From positions 62,001 through 126,000 of the forward strand of contig NZ_CP011786.1 in the NCBI RefSeq assembly GCF_001263395.1: a stretch of 64,000 nt of DNA. Direction: 5' to 3'. The notes under the pieces were generated by a model. The model searched no databases and had not been told where the DNA came from. It saw only the letters and a list, made by a program, of their open reading frames with translations. Shown here piece by piece: positions 1 through 8,754 of this stretch. The translations under genes and the position numbers were made by a program. Within the stretch, counting starts at the first letter, position 1, and each line of letters opens with the position of its first letter. Source of the stretch: Bifidobacterium actinocoloniiforme DSM 22766. GTDB taxonomy: Bacteria; Actinomycetota; Actinomycetes; Actinomycetales; Bifidobacteriaceae.

Positions 1-2
1 CC

Positions 3-167
3 ATCTTCATGGGCTACTCCTACTCGATCTCCTACGGTGTGGCCGCTGGCTTCATCACCTACTGCCTGACCATGACCTGCAAGGGTAAGGCCAAGCAAGT
101 CCATCCGATCATCTGGGGCGTAGGCGCCCTGTTCATACTGGACTTCGTCCTCCAAGCCATCTTCTAA
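3..167 (+). CDS. NCS2-type purine permease, C-terminal fragment
   Basis: Open from the left edge of the window, so only the last 54 residues are visible. They form a hydrophobic helix (GYSYSISYGVAAGFITYCL), a short basic loop (KGKAKQVHP) and a final hydrophobic helix ending FVLQAIF. This pattern, a glycine-rich helix followed by a loop with the HP pair and a last helix, is what I know from the C-terminus of AzgA-like guanine/hypoxanthine permeases of the NCS2 family, which import nucleobases with protons. The frame is fixed by the absence of stops and by the terminator just after the stop codon. The substrate cannot be told from this fragment. Confidence 0.6.
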   Translation: MFMGYSYSISYGVAAGFITYCLTMTCKGKAKQVHPIIWGVGALFILDFVLQAIF

Positions 168-188
168 AGCAGCGTTGGATGTACGCAC

Positions 189-223
189 GAACGCCCACCC
201 GGGCTTCACTTGGGTGGGCGTTC
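189..223 (+). terminator. intrinsic terminator after the permease gene
   Basis: A perfect 12-bp stem (189-200 with 212-223) encloses an 11-nt loop, 21 bases after the permease stop codon. No long T run follows, as is common in high-GC actinobacteria. Position and stem strength support a terminator. Confidence 0.8.
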
Positions 224-520
224 ACTGTATAAGGGCCAGGGGACCGCCGGCGCTCCCGGCGTGCGGGGCCTGGGCACCGGTGTCGAAGGGATACAGGCCG
301 CCTTTTGGCAGGTTGAAACCAGAACCTAGGGGAGGGGAGGAGCAGGGGGCGCACCGGGCGTCCCGGCATCCGGCAAGCCCAAGGGCGCAGCGGATGGATA
401 CGTACGATCTGCCTGTTCACCCGGCGACCGCTTGCCCCTGCGCGGGCTCCGTGATTCCCCGATTGCTTTCGCAGCCCCCCACCCCTTCCCCTGGATGCGT
501 GGAAAGCTCGCTGACATACG
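224..520. other. non-coding spacer between convergent genes
   Basis: Between the two terminators of the convergent permease and Rpf-like genes. Open frames on both strands here have no recognisable protein features, no ribosome binding site and unusual composition. I see no RNA gene or repeat in it. Confidence 0.5.
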
Positions 521-557
521 ACGAGGGCCCGTCCGCGCGATGCGGACGGGCCCTCGT
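521..557 (-). terminator. intrinsic terminator of the Rpf-like gene
   Basis: A perfect 16-bp stem (521-536 with 542-557) with a 5-nt loop lies 13 bases beyond the stop codon of the minus-strand Rpf-like gene. It is very GC rich and could stop transcription from both sides. Confidence 0.85.
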
Positions 558-570
558 CATACGGAGTGGT

Positions 571-1581
571 TTAGTACCAGCCGGAGGCTTGGGACTTAGC
601 CCAGGCGCCGCAGGGGGTGCCGTAGCGGCTGGCGATGTAGCCCAGACCCCAGTTGATCTGCACGTTGGCGTCGCTCTCCCAGCCTGGGCCCATCTTCGAG
701 CCAGGCAGGGCCTGGGGGATGCCGTAAGCGCCCGAGGGGTTAGCGGCGTTCGTGCGCCAGCCGGACTCCTTGTTCCACAGCTGCACCAGGCAGGTGAACT
801 CTCCCTCGCCCCAGCCGCGGGAGAGGACCAGCCCGTGCGCCAGCGCCTGGGAATCACCGACCGGAGCTGTGGTGGAGGACCCAGCCGAAGCGCTTGGGGC
901 GCTTGCCGAGCCGCTGCCGGTGCCGACCAGGATGACCTTATCGACCGGGGCCTGCTTGACGAAGGAAGCGAAGATGTTCGAGGAAAGGCTCTTGCTGCCT
1001 GCCTTGGTGATCAGGGAGGTCGTCTCCATGACGCCGTTCTGGCCCTCGGTCTTGACCTTGCGGGTGCCAGCGGGCAGGGAGTCGGTCCTCTCCTCGATCG
1101 TGTTGAAGGGGATGGCGGAGTCTTCGCTCTTGACCGAAGCGTCAGCGCGCTCGATCTCGATGGTCGTGGACTCGTTCACCTTCGTCTGCAAGGAGGGGGT
1201 GACCTGGTCGCCAGGATCCAGTGTGATGTCGCCGGCGTCCAGCACCGACTTGACCGTGGTGAAGTGGTCGCCCAGGATGACCCGCTTGACCCCGTTGATC
1301 TTCACGCTCACGTAGGAAGTGCCGGAGTCGGAACCGCCGCTCCCACGGTTGAGAGCCTTGCGCACATTATCACGCGAAACCTCTGCTGACCCGTTCTCGG
1401 TCGCGGAGAAGGCGGTCGCGCCGGGATTGGGTGCCCGGTTCTGGGACTGGTGGAAAGTAGTCGTGGCGATGCCGATGCCAACCAGCATGACCACCGCGGA
1501 GCACCCCGCGATGACCCGCATCCACTGACGTTTGGTCAGCGCTTTCAGCCCTGCCGTTCGCTTCTTGCGATGCGACGCCAT
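571..1581 (-). CDS. RpfB-like muralytic protein (DUF348-G5-transglycosylase)
   Basis: A 336-residue exported cell-wall enzyme. After a short basic N-terminus there is one hydrophobic segment (about residues 24-42) acting as signal or anchor. Residues about 90-145 look like a DUF348 ubiquitin-like domain, about 148-220 like a G5 domain, then a Ser/Ala/Thr linker, and the last 80 residues are a lysozyme-fold transglycosylase with the candidate catalytic Glu272 in NKESGW and the AYGIPQALPG motif. This order is that of actinobacterial resuscitation-promoting factors, which cleave peptidoglycan during growth and division. The start is supported by a GAAGGAG site 6 bases upstream. The C-terminal domain is closer to the SLT-like domain seen in bifidobacteria than to a mycobacterial Rpf domain, so resuscitation activity is inference. 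Confidence 0.85.
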   Translation of the reverse strand: MASHRKKRTAGLKALTKRQWMRVIAGCSAVVMLVGIGIATTTFHQSQNRAPNPGATAFSATENGSAEVSRDNVRKALNRGSGGSDSGTSYVSVKINGVKRVILGDHFTTVKSVLDAGDITLDPGDQVTPSLQTKVNESTTIEIERADASVKSEDSAIPFNTIEERTDSLPAGTRKVKTEGQNGVMETTSLITKAGSKSLSSNIFASFVKQAPVDKVILVGTGSGSASAPSASAGSSTTAPVGDSQALAHGLVLSRGWGEGEFTCLVQLWNKESGWRTNAANPSGAYGIPQALPGSKMGPGWESDANVQINWGLGYIASRYGTPCGAWAKSQASGWY

Positions 1582-1771
1582 TACGCTCCTTCAACTTTGC
1601 TTGCAAATCCTCGGCGGCCGGTGCGCGCTCCAAACGCGAACCCATCCGCGTCAGCCCACGCTCTTGACTACAGGGTCAACGGACCAAAACTCCGCCGGTA
1701 CACATTCTCGACGTATTTTAGCTCGCGCGCAGTCATCTGTACAGCTCGGAGGTCGAAGGGCCGGGGCGCGT

Positions 1772-2128
1772 TCACTTCCCGGCGGGCTCCTCGGCGTCCT
1801 CATCGAGCTTGACTTCGCGGGCCTGGCGGATCACGTCGTCCAGGTCGGAGGCGCGCAGGGCGCCAGCCTGCTTGAAGATGATCTGGCCCTGCTTGGCGAT
1901 CATCAGCGTGGGGACCGCCTGGATGTCCGCAGCGGCCGCCAGATCCTGGTTCTGGTCGATGTCGACCTTGCCGAAGACGATGTCGCTGTTGGCCTCGGAA
2001 GCCTTCTGGAAGATGGGGCCGAAGGCCTTGCAGGGGCCGCACCAGGTGGCCCAAAAGTCCACGAAGACCAGGTCGTTGCGCTCGATGGTGTCTTGGAAGT
2101 TCTGTGCAGTAAGGGTTACCGTCGCCAT
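1772..2128 (-). CDS. trxA: thioredoxin
   Basis: A 118-residue cytoplasmic disulfide reductase with the WATWCGPCK active site, the cis-proline motif VPTLM and a complete thioredoxin fold length plus a short acidic C-terminal tail. It passes electrons from thioredoxin reductase to protein disulfides. I start at the internal ATG at 2128 because AAAGGAG lies 6 bases before it. An in-frame ATG 15 codons further upstream has no such site and would add residues not seen in the family. It is followed in the same direction by the Rpf-like gene after 190 bases. That spacing and the clear Rpf ribosome site suggest separate expression. Thioredoxin reductase is not in the window. Confidence 0.95.
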   Translation of the reverse strand: MATVTLTAQNFQDTIERNDLVFVDFWATWCGPCKAFGPIFQKASEANSDIVFGKVDIDQNQDLAAAADIQAVPTLMIAKQGQIIFKQAGALRASDLDDVIRQAREVKLDEDAEEPAGK

Positions 2129-2282
2129 AATTGCTCCTTTTGTCGGGCCTTGGCTCTTTCCGAAGCAAACCAATCCTTCACCACCAGCATTCCATCAGGC
2201 TTGGAAGATAAGCTCTTGGCTCACTCGCCGCGCAGCCGCATCCGGGCTTGAAAGGTCCGCCCGGGGGCAGGATAATGGGGGC

Positions 2283-2912
2283 ATGCCAGTGCTACATGAC
2301 GAGATACCCGACGACTCGGACTTCGACGCGGGCCGGACCAGGGGCGAGTTCTCCAACATCACGCCCGAGGACTTCATCCGCGGCTCAGGCCGGGGCAACC
2401 CCCCGGGCTGGTTGGGGCCGGAGGAGATAGAGTGGGCCCGTCGCAGGATGCCCATGCCTTACGTGGAGGTCGTGCCAGCGCGCACCGACGCGACCGGGCG
2501 GGTGGTCCAGGTGGGCACCCTCCTGTGCGTAGGCGACGACGGGAGCATAGAACGCACCCTGATCACCGGCCGTGTGCTCTACCACGAGTCCATCCGCGAG
2601 GCCCTGGCGCGCAACATCTCCAAGGACCTGGGCGAGCTGGCCCTGCCCGAGCTGCCGGTCGGCATTCAGCCCTTCACCGTGGCCGAGTTCTTCCCCACGC
2701 CGGGCGTGTCGGAATTCCACGACCCCCGCCAGCACGCGATCGCCCTGTGCTACCTGGTGCCGGTCGCCGGGGATTGCAAGAGCCAGGACGAGACGCTGGA
2801 CGTGGAGTGGGTGGAGCCCCACTCGGACATGCTGGACACGTTCGCCAGCCAAATGCCCGGCGGGCATGGCAAAATCCTCAGGCAATCGCTCGCCTGGGCC
2901 GGGGTGCTCTGA
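2283..2912 (+). CDS. DUF4916 (NUDIX-like fold) protein
   Basis: A 209-residue soluble protein. The block WARRRMPMPYVEVVP, the LITGRVLYHESIREAL segment and the FTVAEFFPTPG/HDPRQHAI region match what I recall of the actinobacterial DUF4916 family, which has a NUDIX-like fold but not a classical Nudix box. Function is unknown, and hydrolase activity should not be assumed. The start at 2283 gives MPVLHDEIP; the frame stays open further upstream but antisense to trxA. The family-like core starts near residue 30. It stands alone on the plus strand, divergent from trxA with about 150 bases between the start codons. Confidence 0.7.
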   Translation: MPVLHDEIPDDSDFDAGRTRGEFSNITPEDFIRGSGRGNPPGWLGPEEIEWARRRMPMPYVEVVPARTDATGRVVQVGTLLCVGDDGSIERTLITGRVLYHESIREALARNISKDLGELALPELPVGIQPFTVAEFFPTPGVSEFHDPRQHAIALCYLVPVAGDCKSQDETLDVEWVEPHSDMLDTFASQMPGGHGKILRQSLAWAGVL

Positions 2913-3118
2913 GCGATCCCGCGCAAGACGCGGCCGGTCGGCGCTTAGGGATGGGCGCGGTCGTTTGGGCGGGGCATAGGGCGGACCGTGCGGCAGGGGA
3001 AGTCCCCAGCAGGCCCTATATCGGTAACGGAATCGAGTGGTCCCCCGGCTCAGCGGGACACGGGCCCACGAGGGCATATACAGGGCGGCGCAGAGCGTAA
3101 ATGAAGAGAAGGTCAAGC

Positions 3119-3982
3119 ATGAAGATTGCCAACCACGCCTACCGTGAGGAAGGGGAGGGAACCCCGATCGTGCTTCTCCACGCCTTTCCTGTGGACCATC
3201 GGATGTGGGACGAGTGCGCCCGCCTGCTGATTGATCGCGCGGACCGGGCTGGGATGGAGCCCTTCCCGGTCTACGCGCCAGACATGCCCGGCGCCGGCGA
3301 CAGCCCTGTGCCCTCGGCTCAGGAGAGCGGGCCGACCGATCCAGACGGCGCCTACAGCCAGGCCCTGGACCGCATGAGCGAGGCGTACGCGGACCTGCTG
3401 ACCTCGCTGGGGCACCGGGAGGCCATCTGGGTGGGGCTGTCGATGGGAGGATACCTGGCGGAGGCCCTGGTTCGCTTGCGCCCGCAGATGGTGGCGGGCT
3501 TGGCCCTGTGCGACACGACCGCCGACGCGGATAAGCCCAGCTCGCGCGCCAACCGCCTGCATGTGGCCGCCCAGGCCGAGCGGGAGGGCAACGTGCATGC
3601 CGTGATGAGCTTCGCCCAGTCCGGTCCGGGTGACTCCACCATCAAGCGTTCGCCTGAGTACACGGCCCGTTTCACCGGCTGGGTCCAGGATCAGAGCCCG
3701 GAGGGCATAGCCTGGCGGCAGCGGATGGCGGCCGGACGGCCTGACCAGCGCGCAATCCTAAGCCAGGTACGCGTCCCCGCCGCTGTGGTTTGCGGGGAAT
3801 TGGACCCGTCCAGCCCCCCATCCTCCATGCAGGCCATTGTGGACACGCTGAGGCCAGCCGACCCTTCCTTCACCGCCATAGCCGACTGCGGACACTTCAG
3901 CGCCGCCGAACGCCCCGACCGCGTGGCGGACGCCCTGCTGGCCCTGGCGCGCCGCGTGGCCGACCGCCGTGCCAACCACTGA
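3119..3982 (+). CDS. alpha/beta hydrolase
   Basis: A 287-residue single-domain alpha/beta hydrolase. Visible are the oxyanion segment LLHAFPVDHRMWD, the nucleophile elbow GLSMGG, the acid-containing strand VCGELDPSSP and the catalytic His in CGHFS. Residues between strand 6 and the acid form a helical lid. Such enzymes hydrolyse esters or related bonds, and the substrate cannot be read from the sequence. I prefer the ATG at 3119 because AGAAGG lies about 7 bases before it. An in-frame ATG at 3101 would add six residues. The downstream NudC-like gene begins 27 bases after the stop, so the two are probably co-transcribed. Confidence 0.85.
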   Translation: MKIANHAYREEGEGTPIVLLHAFPVDHRMWDECARLLIDRADRAGMEPFPVYAPDMPGAGDSPVPSAQESGPTDPDGAYSQALDRMSEAYADLLTSLGHREAIWVGLSMGGYLAEALVRLRPQMVAGLALCDTTADADKPSSRANRLHVAAQAEREGNVHAVMSFAQSGPGDSTIKRSPEYTARFTGWVQDQSPEGIAWRQRMAAGRPDQRAILSQVRVPAAVVCGELDPSSPPSSMQAIVDTLRPADPSFTAIADCGHFSAAERPDRVADALLALARRVADRRANH

Positions 3983-4009
3983 GACACACTGAGACAGGAA
4001 AGGCCTCCC

Positions 4010-5047
4010 TTGCAACCTGATCAAGCGTATTTCTCCCCCCTCGCACTGACCAGTGCCCTGACCTTTTTACCCCTGGCCCAATCCCAGCTGGATTACCGCA
4101 CCGAGTTGCGCGGCCGGTCCGACCTCTTCCGTCACTTGTGCGGCGGCGGGAGGGTGCGGGTCGTCCTGGTTGATGGTGAGCGCATGGCTCTGCCTGCGCG
4201 CAGTCTGGAGAGCAGCCGGGTCGGCGGAGGCCAGCTGCGTCTGGCGGCCCTGGCCGGCGAGTACCTGCCCAGCGGCCTGGCACCCAGCCAGGACCGACCC
4301 AGCGCCCTGTACTTCCTGGGCTCGCTGCGCGGTGAGCACTGGTTTGCCTTGGATTTGGGCCTGGCCCGGCGGCTGGCTGATGACGGACAGGGCTCCCGGG
4401 AAGGTTCGGCCTTCCTGGACAAGGCCGGCGGCCGCTTCGACTGGATTGGCCTGTACGCCTTCGCCCCACGGACCAGCGGGCGCGACGCGGGACTGGCCAC
4501 CTCCGCACTGTCTTTGGCCGCTTGGCACAGCCGGCAGAAGCACTGCCCCAACTGCGGGGCCCCGACCTGGCCTGACCAGAACGGCTGGGCCCAGCGCTGC
4601 GAGGGCGAGGGGCAGGGGCGGGTGCTTTTCCCCCGGGTCGAACCGGCTGTCATCACCTCGATTGTGGATAGCCAGGACCGCCTGCTCCTTGAGCACAACA
4701 CGGCCTGGGATCCAGGTTTCTACTCCCTGTGCGCCGGGTTCGTGGAGGCGGGCGAGAACTTGGAGCACGCGGTGCGGCGAGAGGCTATGGAGGAGCTGCG
4801 ACTGCCCCTGGGCGAGGTGCGCTACCTGGGCTCGCAGCCTTGGCCCTTCCCTGCCTCGCTGATGGTGGGGTTCAAGGCCTTGGCCCTGGGCTCGGACATC
4901 CACGTGGACGGGCAGGAGACCGAGGACGCGCAGTGGATGACGCGCCAGGAGTACGCAGAGGCGCTGGCGTCTGGTCGCATGACCCCGCCAGGCAAGGCTT
5001 CGATAGCCCGTAGCATGGTTGAGCAGTGGTACGGGCGCCCGCTGTAA
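4010..5047 (+). CDS. nudC: NudC-like NAD(H)/RNA-cap pyrophosphatase
   Basis: A 345-residue Nudix hydrolase. It has the N-terminal NudC domain, a zinc-ribbon segment around 179-197, a Nudix box (GFVEAGE...REAMEE) and, just after it, SQPWPFPASLM, the hallmark that separates NADH pyrophosphatases from other Nudix enzymes. The family cleaves NAD(H) to NMN(H) and AMP and removes NAD caps from RNA. Two deviations are visible: the zinc ribbon keeps only three cysteines (Cys179, Cys182, Cys197), and the Gly near the end of the Nudix box is replaced by Arg. Translation probably starts at TTG 4010, since AGGAAAGG sits 6 bases upstream. It likely forms an operon with the preceding hydrolase. Confidence 0.88.
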   Translation: MQPDQAYFSPLALTSALTFLPLAQSQLDYRTELRGRSDLFRHLCGGGRVRVVLVDGERMALPARSLESSRVGGGQLRLAALAGEYLPSGLAPSQDRPSALYFLGSLRGEHWFALDLGLARRLADDGQGSREGSAFLDKAGGRFDWIGLYAFAPRTSGRDAGLATSALSLAAWHSRQKHCPNCGAPTWPDQNGWAQRCEGEGQGRVLFPRVEPAVITSIVDSQDRLLLEHNTAWDPGFYSLCAGFVEAGENLEHAVRREAMEELRLPLGEVRYLGSQPWPFPASLMVGFKALALGSDIHVDGQETEDAQWMTRQEYAEALASGRMTPPGKASIARSMVEQWYGRPL

Positions 5048-5159
5048 GCGTGGGGACGGTCGTCGCAGGGTTTACGCGGCGCCGCGGGGCCAGGGGATGG
5101 GCCCGTGGGGTGAGCGGGTGGAAGAGGCGCCAGCCTTCCGCAGGCCGGGGTCCTTGGTT

Positions 5160-5175
5160 TATAATTGAATCAATT
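5160..5175 (+). promoter_or_regulatory. -10 element and small inverted repeat upstream of the L,D-transpeptidase
   Basis: A perfect TATAAT at 5160-5165 lies 34 bases before the L,D-transpeptidase start codon; the best -35 candidate (TTCCGC, 5136-5141) is weak. AATTGA-A-TCAATT at 5163-5175 overlaps it and could be an operator or simply AT-rich promoter sequence. Confidence 0.5.
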
Positions 5176-5199
5176 GGAAAGGTTATCGAAAGGTGAGCT

Positions 5200-7008
5200 A
5201 TGGCCGACGACATGCATGGTAACACGCAGAATTCGTCTTATGGAGCTCAGGACGCCTACGCGGGCATGGATGCATATGCGGGGGCAGTAAGCCCAGGGGA
5301 ACGCACAACGGTCATTCCACCTTTGCCCACCGGGTTCGGCTCGGCTCCGGCGATACCGGTGGGGTCCTACCCGGAGGGCATGGTCCAGGACGCCGCTGCG
5401 ACAGGCGTGGCCAATGGCATGGGAACGCCAGGTATGGACGCTACGGTCACCGTGCCGGTCTTCCAGAACGCCTACATGCAGCCATCCGGTCCAGAGGACT
5501 TCGGCATGGACGGGGGAGCCCTGTCCGGGGTGTCCGGGGCCCAAATCGCGGACGAACCACGCAAGCGCCGTATTTGGCCGTTTGTACTCCTGGGGCTGCT
5601 GGCGGCCTTGATTATCGCCCTGACCGGTGGGTACTTCGGTGCGCGCTCGTACTACAGCCACAGGGCGGCCCCAGGCATCAGCTTTGGGGGGCAAAGCGTA
5701 GCAGGCAAGGACGCTGGCCAGCTCAAGGATCTGGTGGTTTCCAAGACCGCTGATACGCATATGACCCTGACCGACGGCAAAGGCGGTCGGGCCGCGGCCT
5801 CGCTCAAGGACCTTGGGGTCAAGGTCGACGCCGACAAGACCGTGTCGGCGCTGCTGGGCGCCAAGAGCGGCAGCGACTTCGCTCGTATCAACCCCTTCCA
5901 GCGCCAGTCCGTGCCTCTGTCGTACTCGCTCGACCAGGTGAAGATGAACGACTACCTGACCAAAGCCTTTGTGAGCAAGGATCAGCAGGCTGTGCCCTCC
6001 ACCATCGCTTTCGACGACGGCTCCAAAACCTTCACGGTCCAGGAAGGCAAGAAAGGGCGCGCCCCGCAGATGGACTCGGTCAAGAAGGCCGTGAACCGCA
6101 GCGCCGAAGAGCCTGGTGGCGCCCAGTCCGTAGCGATCAGTTACCACGATGTGGACATGCCCATCACCCGCGACGTGGCCACGCAGGCCGCCTCCGAGGC
6201 CAACAAGCGTCTGGCCACGCCGATGGCGATCGATAACGGGGCTGGCGACCAGTTCACGGTGCCCACCGATCAGGTGGCCCAGTGGATCAAGCCCCAGACC
6301 GACTTCGACAAGGGCACGATGGCCCTGGCCTACGACCAGGACGCGGTCAAGGCTTACGCGGCGACCGAGCTGCCCGCCAAGCTCAACAAGAACATGGTGA
6401 CCGAGAAGAACGTCAAGAACACCAAGGGCGACGTGGTGGCCGTGACCACCAAAGGTGTCGATGGCGTCAAGATCAAGGACACGGACGCCACCGCCGCGCA
6501 AATCATGAACCAGCTGCAAACTGGCCAAATCGCGCCGATCAAGGCTGCGGCTGACATAGAGCAGCACAAGGAAGAGACCCGTACCGCCCGCTATGACGTG
6601 CCTGATGGCGACATGTGGGTGGAGGTCAACCTGTCCACCCAGACGGCCACCGCCTACAAGGGAACCACCCCGGTCAAGACCTTCCTGATTTGCTCGGGCC
6701 TGCCGCGCAACGGCGACGAGTCCGACCCGGGCACCTTCTTCATCAACATCCGCTACGATGTGCAGACCATGCGCGGTCCAGGCTATGTCTCGCCAGGCGT
6801 GCGCTGGGTCTCCTACTACAACGGTTCCGAAGGTTTCCACACAGCGGCCTGGAACTACGATGCGATCGCCCACGGGGACGCCGCCAACCGTGGCTCCCAC
6901 GGCTGCATCAACATGTATGAGCAGGACGCCAAGTGGATTTACGACAACTGCCCGGCTGGCACGATGGTCAAGGTCATCGGTTCTCAGCCGACCGCGCCGG
7001 TGCGCTGA
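5200..7008 (+). CDS. L,D-transpeptidase (YkuD) with peptidoglycan-binding repeats
   Basis: A 602-residue type II membrane protein that makes 3-3 cross-links in peptidoglycan or attaches other groups to it. Residues 1-120 are a flexible cytoplasmic segment, about 125-147 a transmembrane helix after KRRIW, about 160-450 two VanW/PG_binding_4-like domains, and the last 130 residues the YkuD domain with HGDAANRGSHGCINM. Cys569 in SHGC is the catalytic residue. The length and order match the large membrane-anchored L,D-transpeptidases of actinobacteria. AAAGGTGAG precedes the ATG. It appears monocistronic, with a TATAAT box upstream and 83 bases to gcvH. Confidence 0.92.
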   Translation: MADDMHGNTQNSSYGAQDAYAGMDAYAGAVSPGERTTVIPPLPTGFGSAPAIPVGSYPEGMVQDAAATGVANGMGTPGMDATVTVPVFQNAYMQPSGPEDFGMDGGALSGVSGAQIADEPRKRRIWPFVLLGLLAALIIALTGGYFGARSYYSHRAAPGISFGGQSVAGKDAGQLKDLVVSKTADTHMTLTDGKGGRAAASLKDLGVKVDADKTVSALLGAKSGSDFARINPFQRQSVPLSYSLDQVKMNDYLTKAFVSKDQQAVPSTIAFDDGSKTFTVQEGKKGRAPQMDSVKKAVNRSAEEPGGAQSVAISYHDVDMPITRDVATQAASEANKRLATPMAIDNGAGDQFTVPTDQVAQWIKPQTDFDKGTMALAYDQDAVKAYAATELPAKLNKNMVTEKNVKNTKGDVVAVTTKGVDGVKIKDTDATAAQIMNQLQTGQIAPIKAAADIEQHKEETRTARYDVPDGDMWVEVNLSTQTATAYKGTTPVKTFLICSGLPRNGDESDPGTFFINIRYDVQTMRGPGYVSPGVRWVSYYNGSEGFHTAAWNYDAIAHGDAANRGSHGCINMYEQDAKWIYDNCPAGTMVKVIGSQPTAPVR

Positions 7009-7091
7009 AACCGCGCGCACAGCAGAAGCATATACCAGAGGGCAGGGGGCCGGGCTGGCGTCTGCGGTCCCCCTCCATGTAGGGTAGAGTC

Positions 7092-7502
7092 ATGACAGCA
7101 TCTCAGAAGAACTCGGAGCGATTGAGCCTACCCGAGCAGTTGCACTATTCACAGGACCACGTGTGGTTGGATGACTCCAGCTCACCGGCGGTGCTCGGCG
7201 TGACCGAGTATGCGGCCGAACAGTTGGGCGACCTGGTCTTCCTGGACCTGCCTGAGACCGGCGCCCACGTGGAGGCGGGCGACGAGATCGTCGAGCTGGA
7301 GTCCGCCAAGGCCGTTGAACCTTTGGTCTGCCCGGTAGCCGGCACGATTGCCTATGTCAACCGGGCCGCCGCCGACGATCCTGGTGTAATTAACTCCGAC
7401 CCTTACGGTGAGGGGTGGATTCTGAAGCTGGAGTTGGACGACGATCAGCCTGATTTGATGAGTGCCGACGAGTACGGCAAGCTGATCGACTTGGCCCAGT
7501 AA
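7092..7502 (+). CDS. gcvH: glycine cleavage H-type lipoyl carrier protein
   Basis: A 136-residue lipoyl carrier. The lipoyl-lysine motif ELESAKAVEPL, the N-terminal YSQDHVW segment and LVFLDLPE strand are typical of GcvH. In a full glycine cleavage system it shuttles the aminomethyl group between the P, T and L proteins, but none of those partners is encoded in this window. A lipoate-protein ligase lies 5 kb downstream on the same strand. In organisms without the full system GcvH can act as lipoyl donor or relay, so the role here is open. The next gene starts 12 bases after the stop and is probably co-transcribed. Confidence 0.92.
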   Translation: MTASQKNSERLSLPEQLHYSQDHVWLDDSSSPAVLGVTEYAAEQLGDLVFLDLPETGAHVEAGDEIVELESAKAVEPLVCPVAGTIAYVNRAAADDPGVINSDPYGEGWILKLELDDDQPDLMSADEYGKLIDLAQ

Positions 7503-7514
7503 GCCCAGCCAGCA

Positions 7515-8747
7515 ATGGTAGGCAGCTCAGGCGGAGGGGCCCGAAGCGCCAAGAAGAGCGGGGCTAAGGCGGCTCGTAAGCCCATCCGGGCCCGCCATGT
7601 CGCCACCTCATTCGACGCGGCCTCCCCTCGGGAGCGTTTCGAACGACAATCCTTGCCGGTGCGCTTGGCGAGGATGGGATTGACCACCGGATTCGACATT
7701 TGGGTCCGGCTTTCAACCGCATGCTGCCGGCGCTTGGGTTGGCATCCTCGCGTGGACCCTTATGTGGGCTACGGAACCGAGAGCTACTCCCGGTTGATCT
7801 GCAGGACCGTCCTAGCCCCTCCCGGCTCTTTGGCCGGCTCTCTGAGCCGGGGAATCCGCGCCGCCTTGACCGTACCCGCCCCCCGCACCAGGGTGAAGAT
7901 AGCCATTGATAGCACGCCTATCGAGACCGTTCAAGTCGGGGACTCCGAGCTCTACGATGCCCCCGACTCCCGACGCAACAGGAGCAGCCGCTACGCCTTG
8001 TCCGACCGATCCGGCTTCCTGGACCTGGTGGCCGAGCACAGCTTGGCCCCTGGCCCGCATTTCGTGACCTACCGTGTGGATGGCCGGCCTCTCGTTCCCG
8101 GCCCCCTCTACACGGTGGCCTCCTCCACTGGAATCGGCGTGATTTCGGACGTGGATGACACAATCATGATCACCCAGGTGCCCAGCATGTTCAAAGCCGC
8201 CTACAACATGCTTCTGGCCAACCCAGTCAAGCGCGCGTCGGTGCCCGGGATGAGCGTGCTCTACAACCGGATCAACGACCTTTCCCCAGGTATGCCCTTC
8301 TTCTACCTGTCCGCCTCCCCGTGGAACGTGGAGCGCACGATCCGCCGCTTCTTGGAGGACCACGGTTTCCCACGAGGCCCCCTCCTCCTGCGCGACCTGG
8401 ACCCGAGGCCTAAGACTTTCGTGCCCTCGGCTGTGCAGCACAAGCACGAGTTCATCCAGCAGCTGATGGCCGACTTCCCGCATATGCGCTTCATCCTCTT
8501 CGGCGATGACGGTCAGACGGACCCGGCCACCTACGCGCAGGTGGTCAAACGCTACCCGGGACGGGTGCTGGCCATCGGCATCCGACGGTTGAGCTCACGC
8601 GAGGCCGGCCTGGGCGTCCCGGGCCGTTCCAGCGCCGCGTCGGTGCCCGAGATGGACGTGCCGGTCTTCTACGGGTCCACCGGCGCCAACCTGATGAAGA
8701 CCATGTTGCCCTACCTGGAGCAGGCTCGCCGGGACGGACGCTTATAA
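7515..8747 (+). CDS. App1-family phosphatase domain protein (DUF2183)
   Basis: A 410-residue protein whose C-terminal half carries the App1 catalytic domain. The HAD-like nucleophile motif DVDDT (Asp212 and Asp214), YLSASPWN, KHEFIQQL and the late motif FGDDGQTDP are all present. Yeast App1 is a phosphatidate phosphatase, and bacterial relatives are assumed to act on phospholipid head groups or similar substrates. The N-terminal 100 residues are basic with no signal peptide and only weak hydrophobicity. No ribosome binding site is evident before the ATG at 7515, 12 bases after gcvH, so translation may be coupled. It ends 7 bases before ptrB. Confidence 0.8.
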   Translation: MVGSSGGGARSAKKSGAKAARKPIRARHVATSFDAASPRERFERQSLPVRLARMGLTTGFDIWVRLSTACCRRLGWHPRVDPYVGYGTESYSRLICRTVLAPPGSLAGSLSRGIRAALTVPAPRTRVKIAIDSTPIETVQVGDSELYDAPDSRRNRSSRYALSDRSGFLDLVAEHSLAPGPHFVTYRVDGRPLVPGPLYTVASSTGIGVISDVDDTIMITQVPSMFKAAYNMLLANPVKRASVPGMSVLYNRINDLSPGMPFFYLSASPWNVERTIRRFLEDHGFPRGPLLLRDLDPRPKTFVPSAVQHKHEFIQQLMADFPHMRFILFGDDGQTDPATYAQVVKRYPGRVLAIGIRRLSSREAGLGVPGRSSAASVPEMDVPVFYGSTGANLMKTMLPYLEQARRDGRL

Positions 8748-8754
8748 TCGGCTC

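Noticed and set aside
5170-7020. 616-residue open frame antisense to the L,D-transpeptidase
   Set aside because: A shadow of the sense gene in high GC; low-complexity His/Gly/Val sequence without features.
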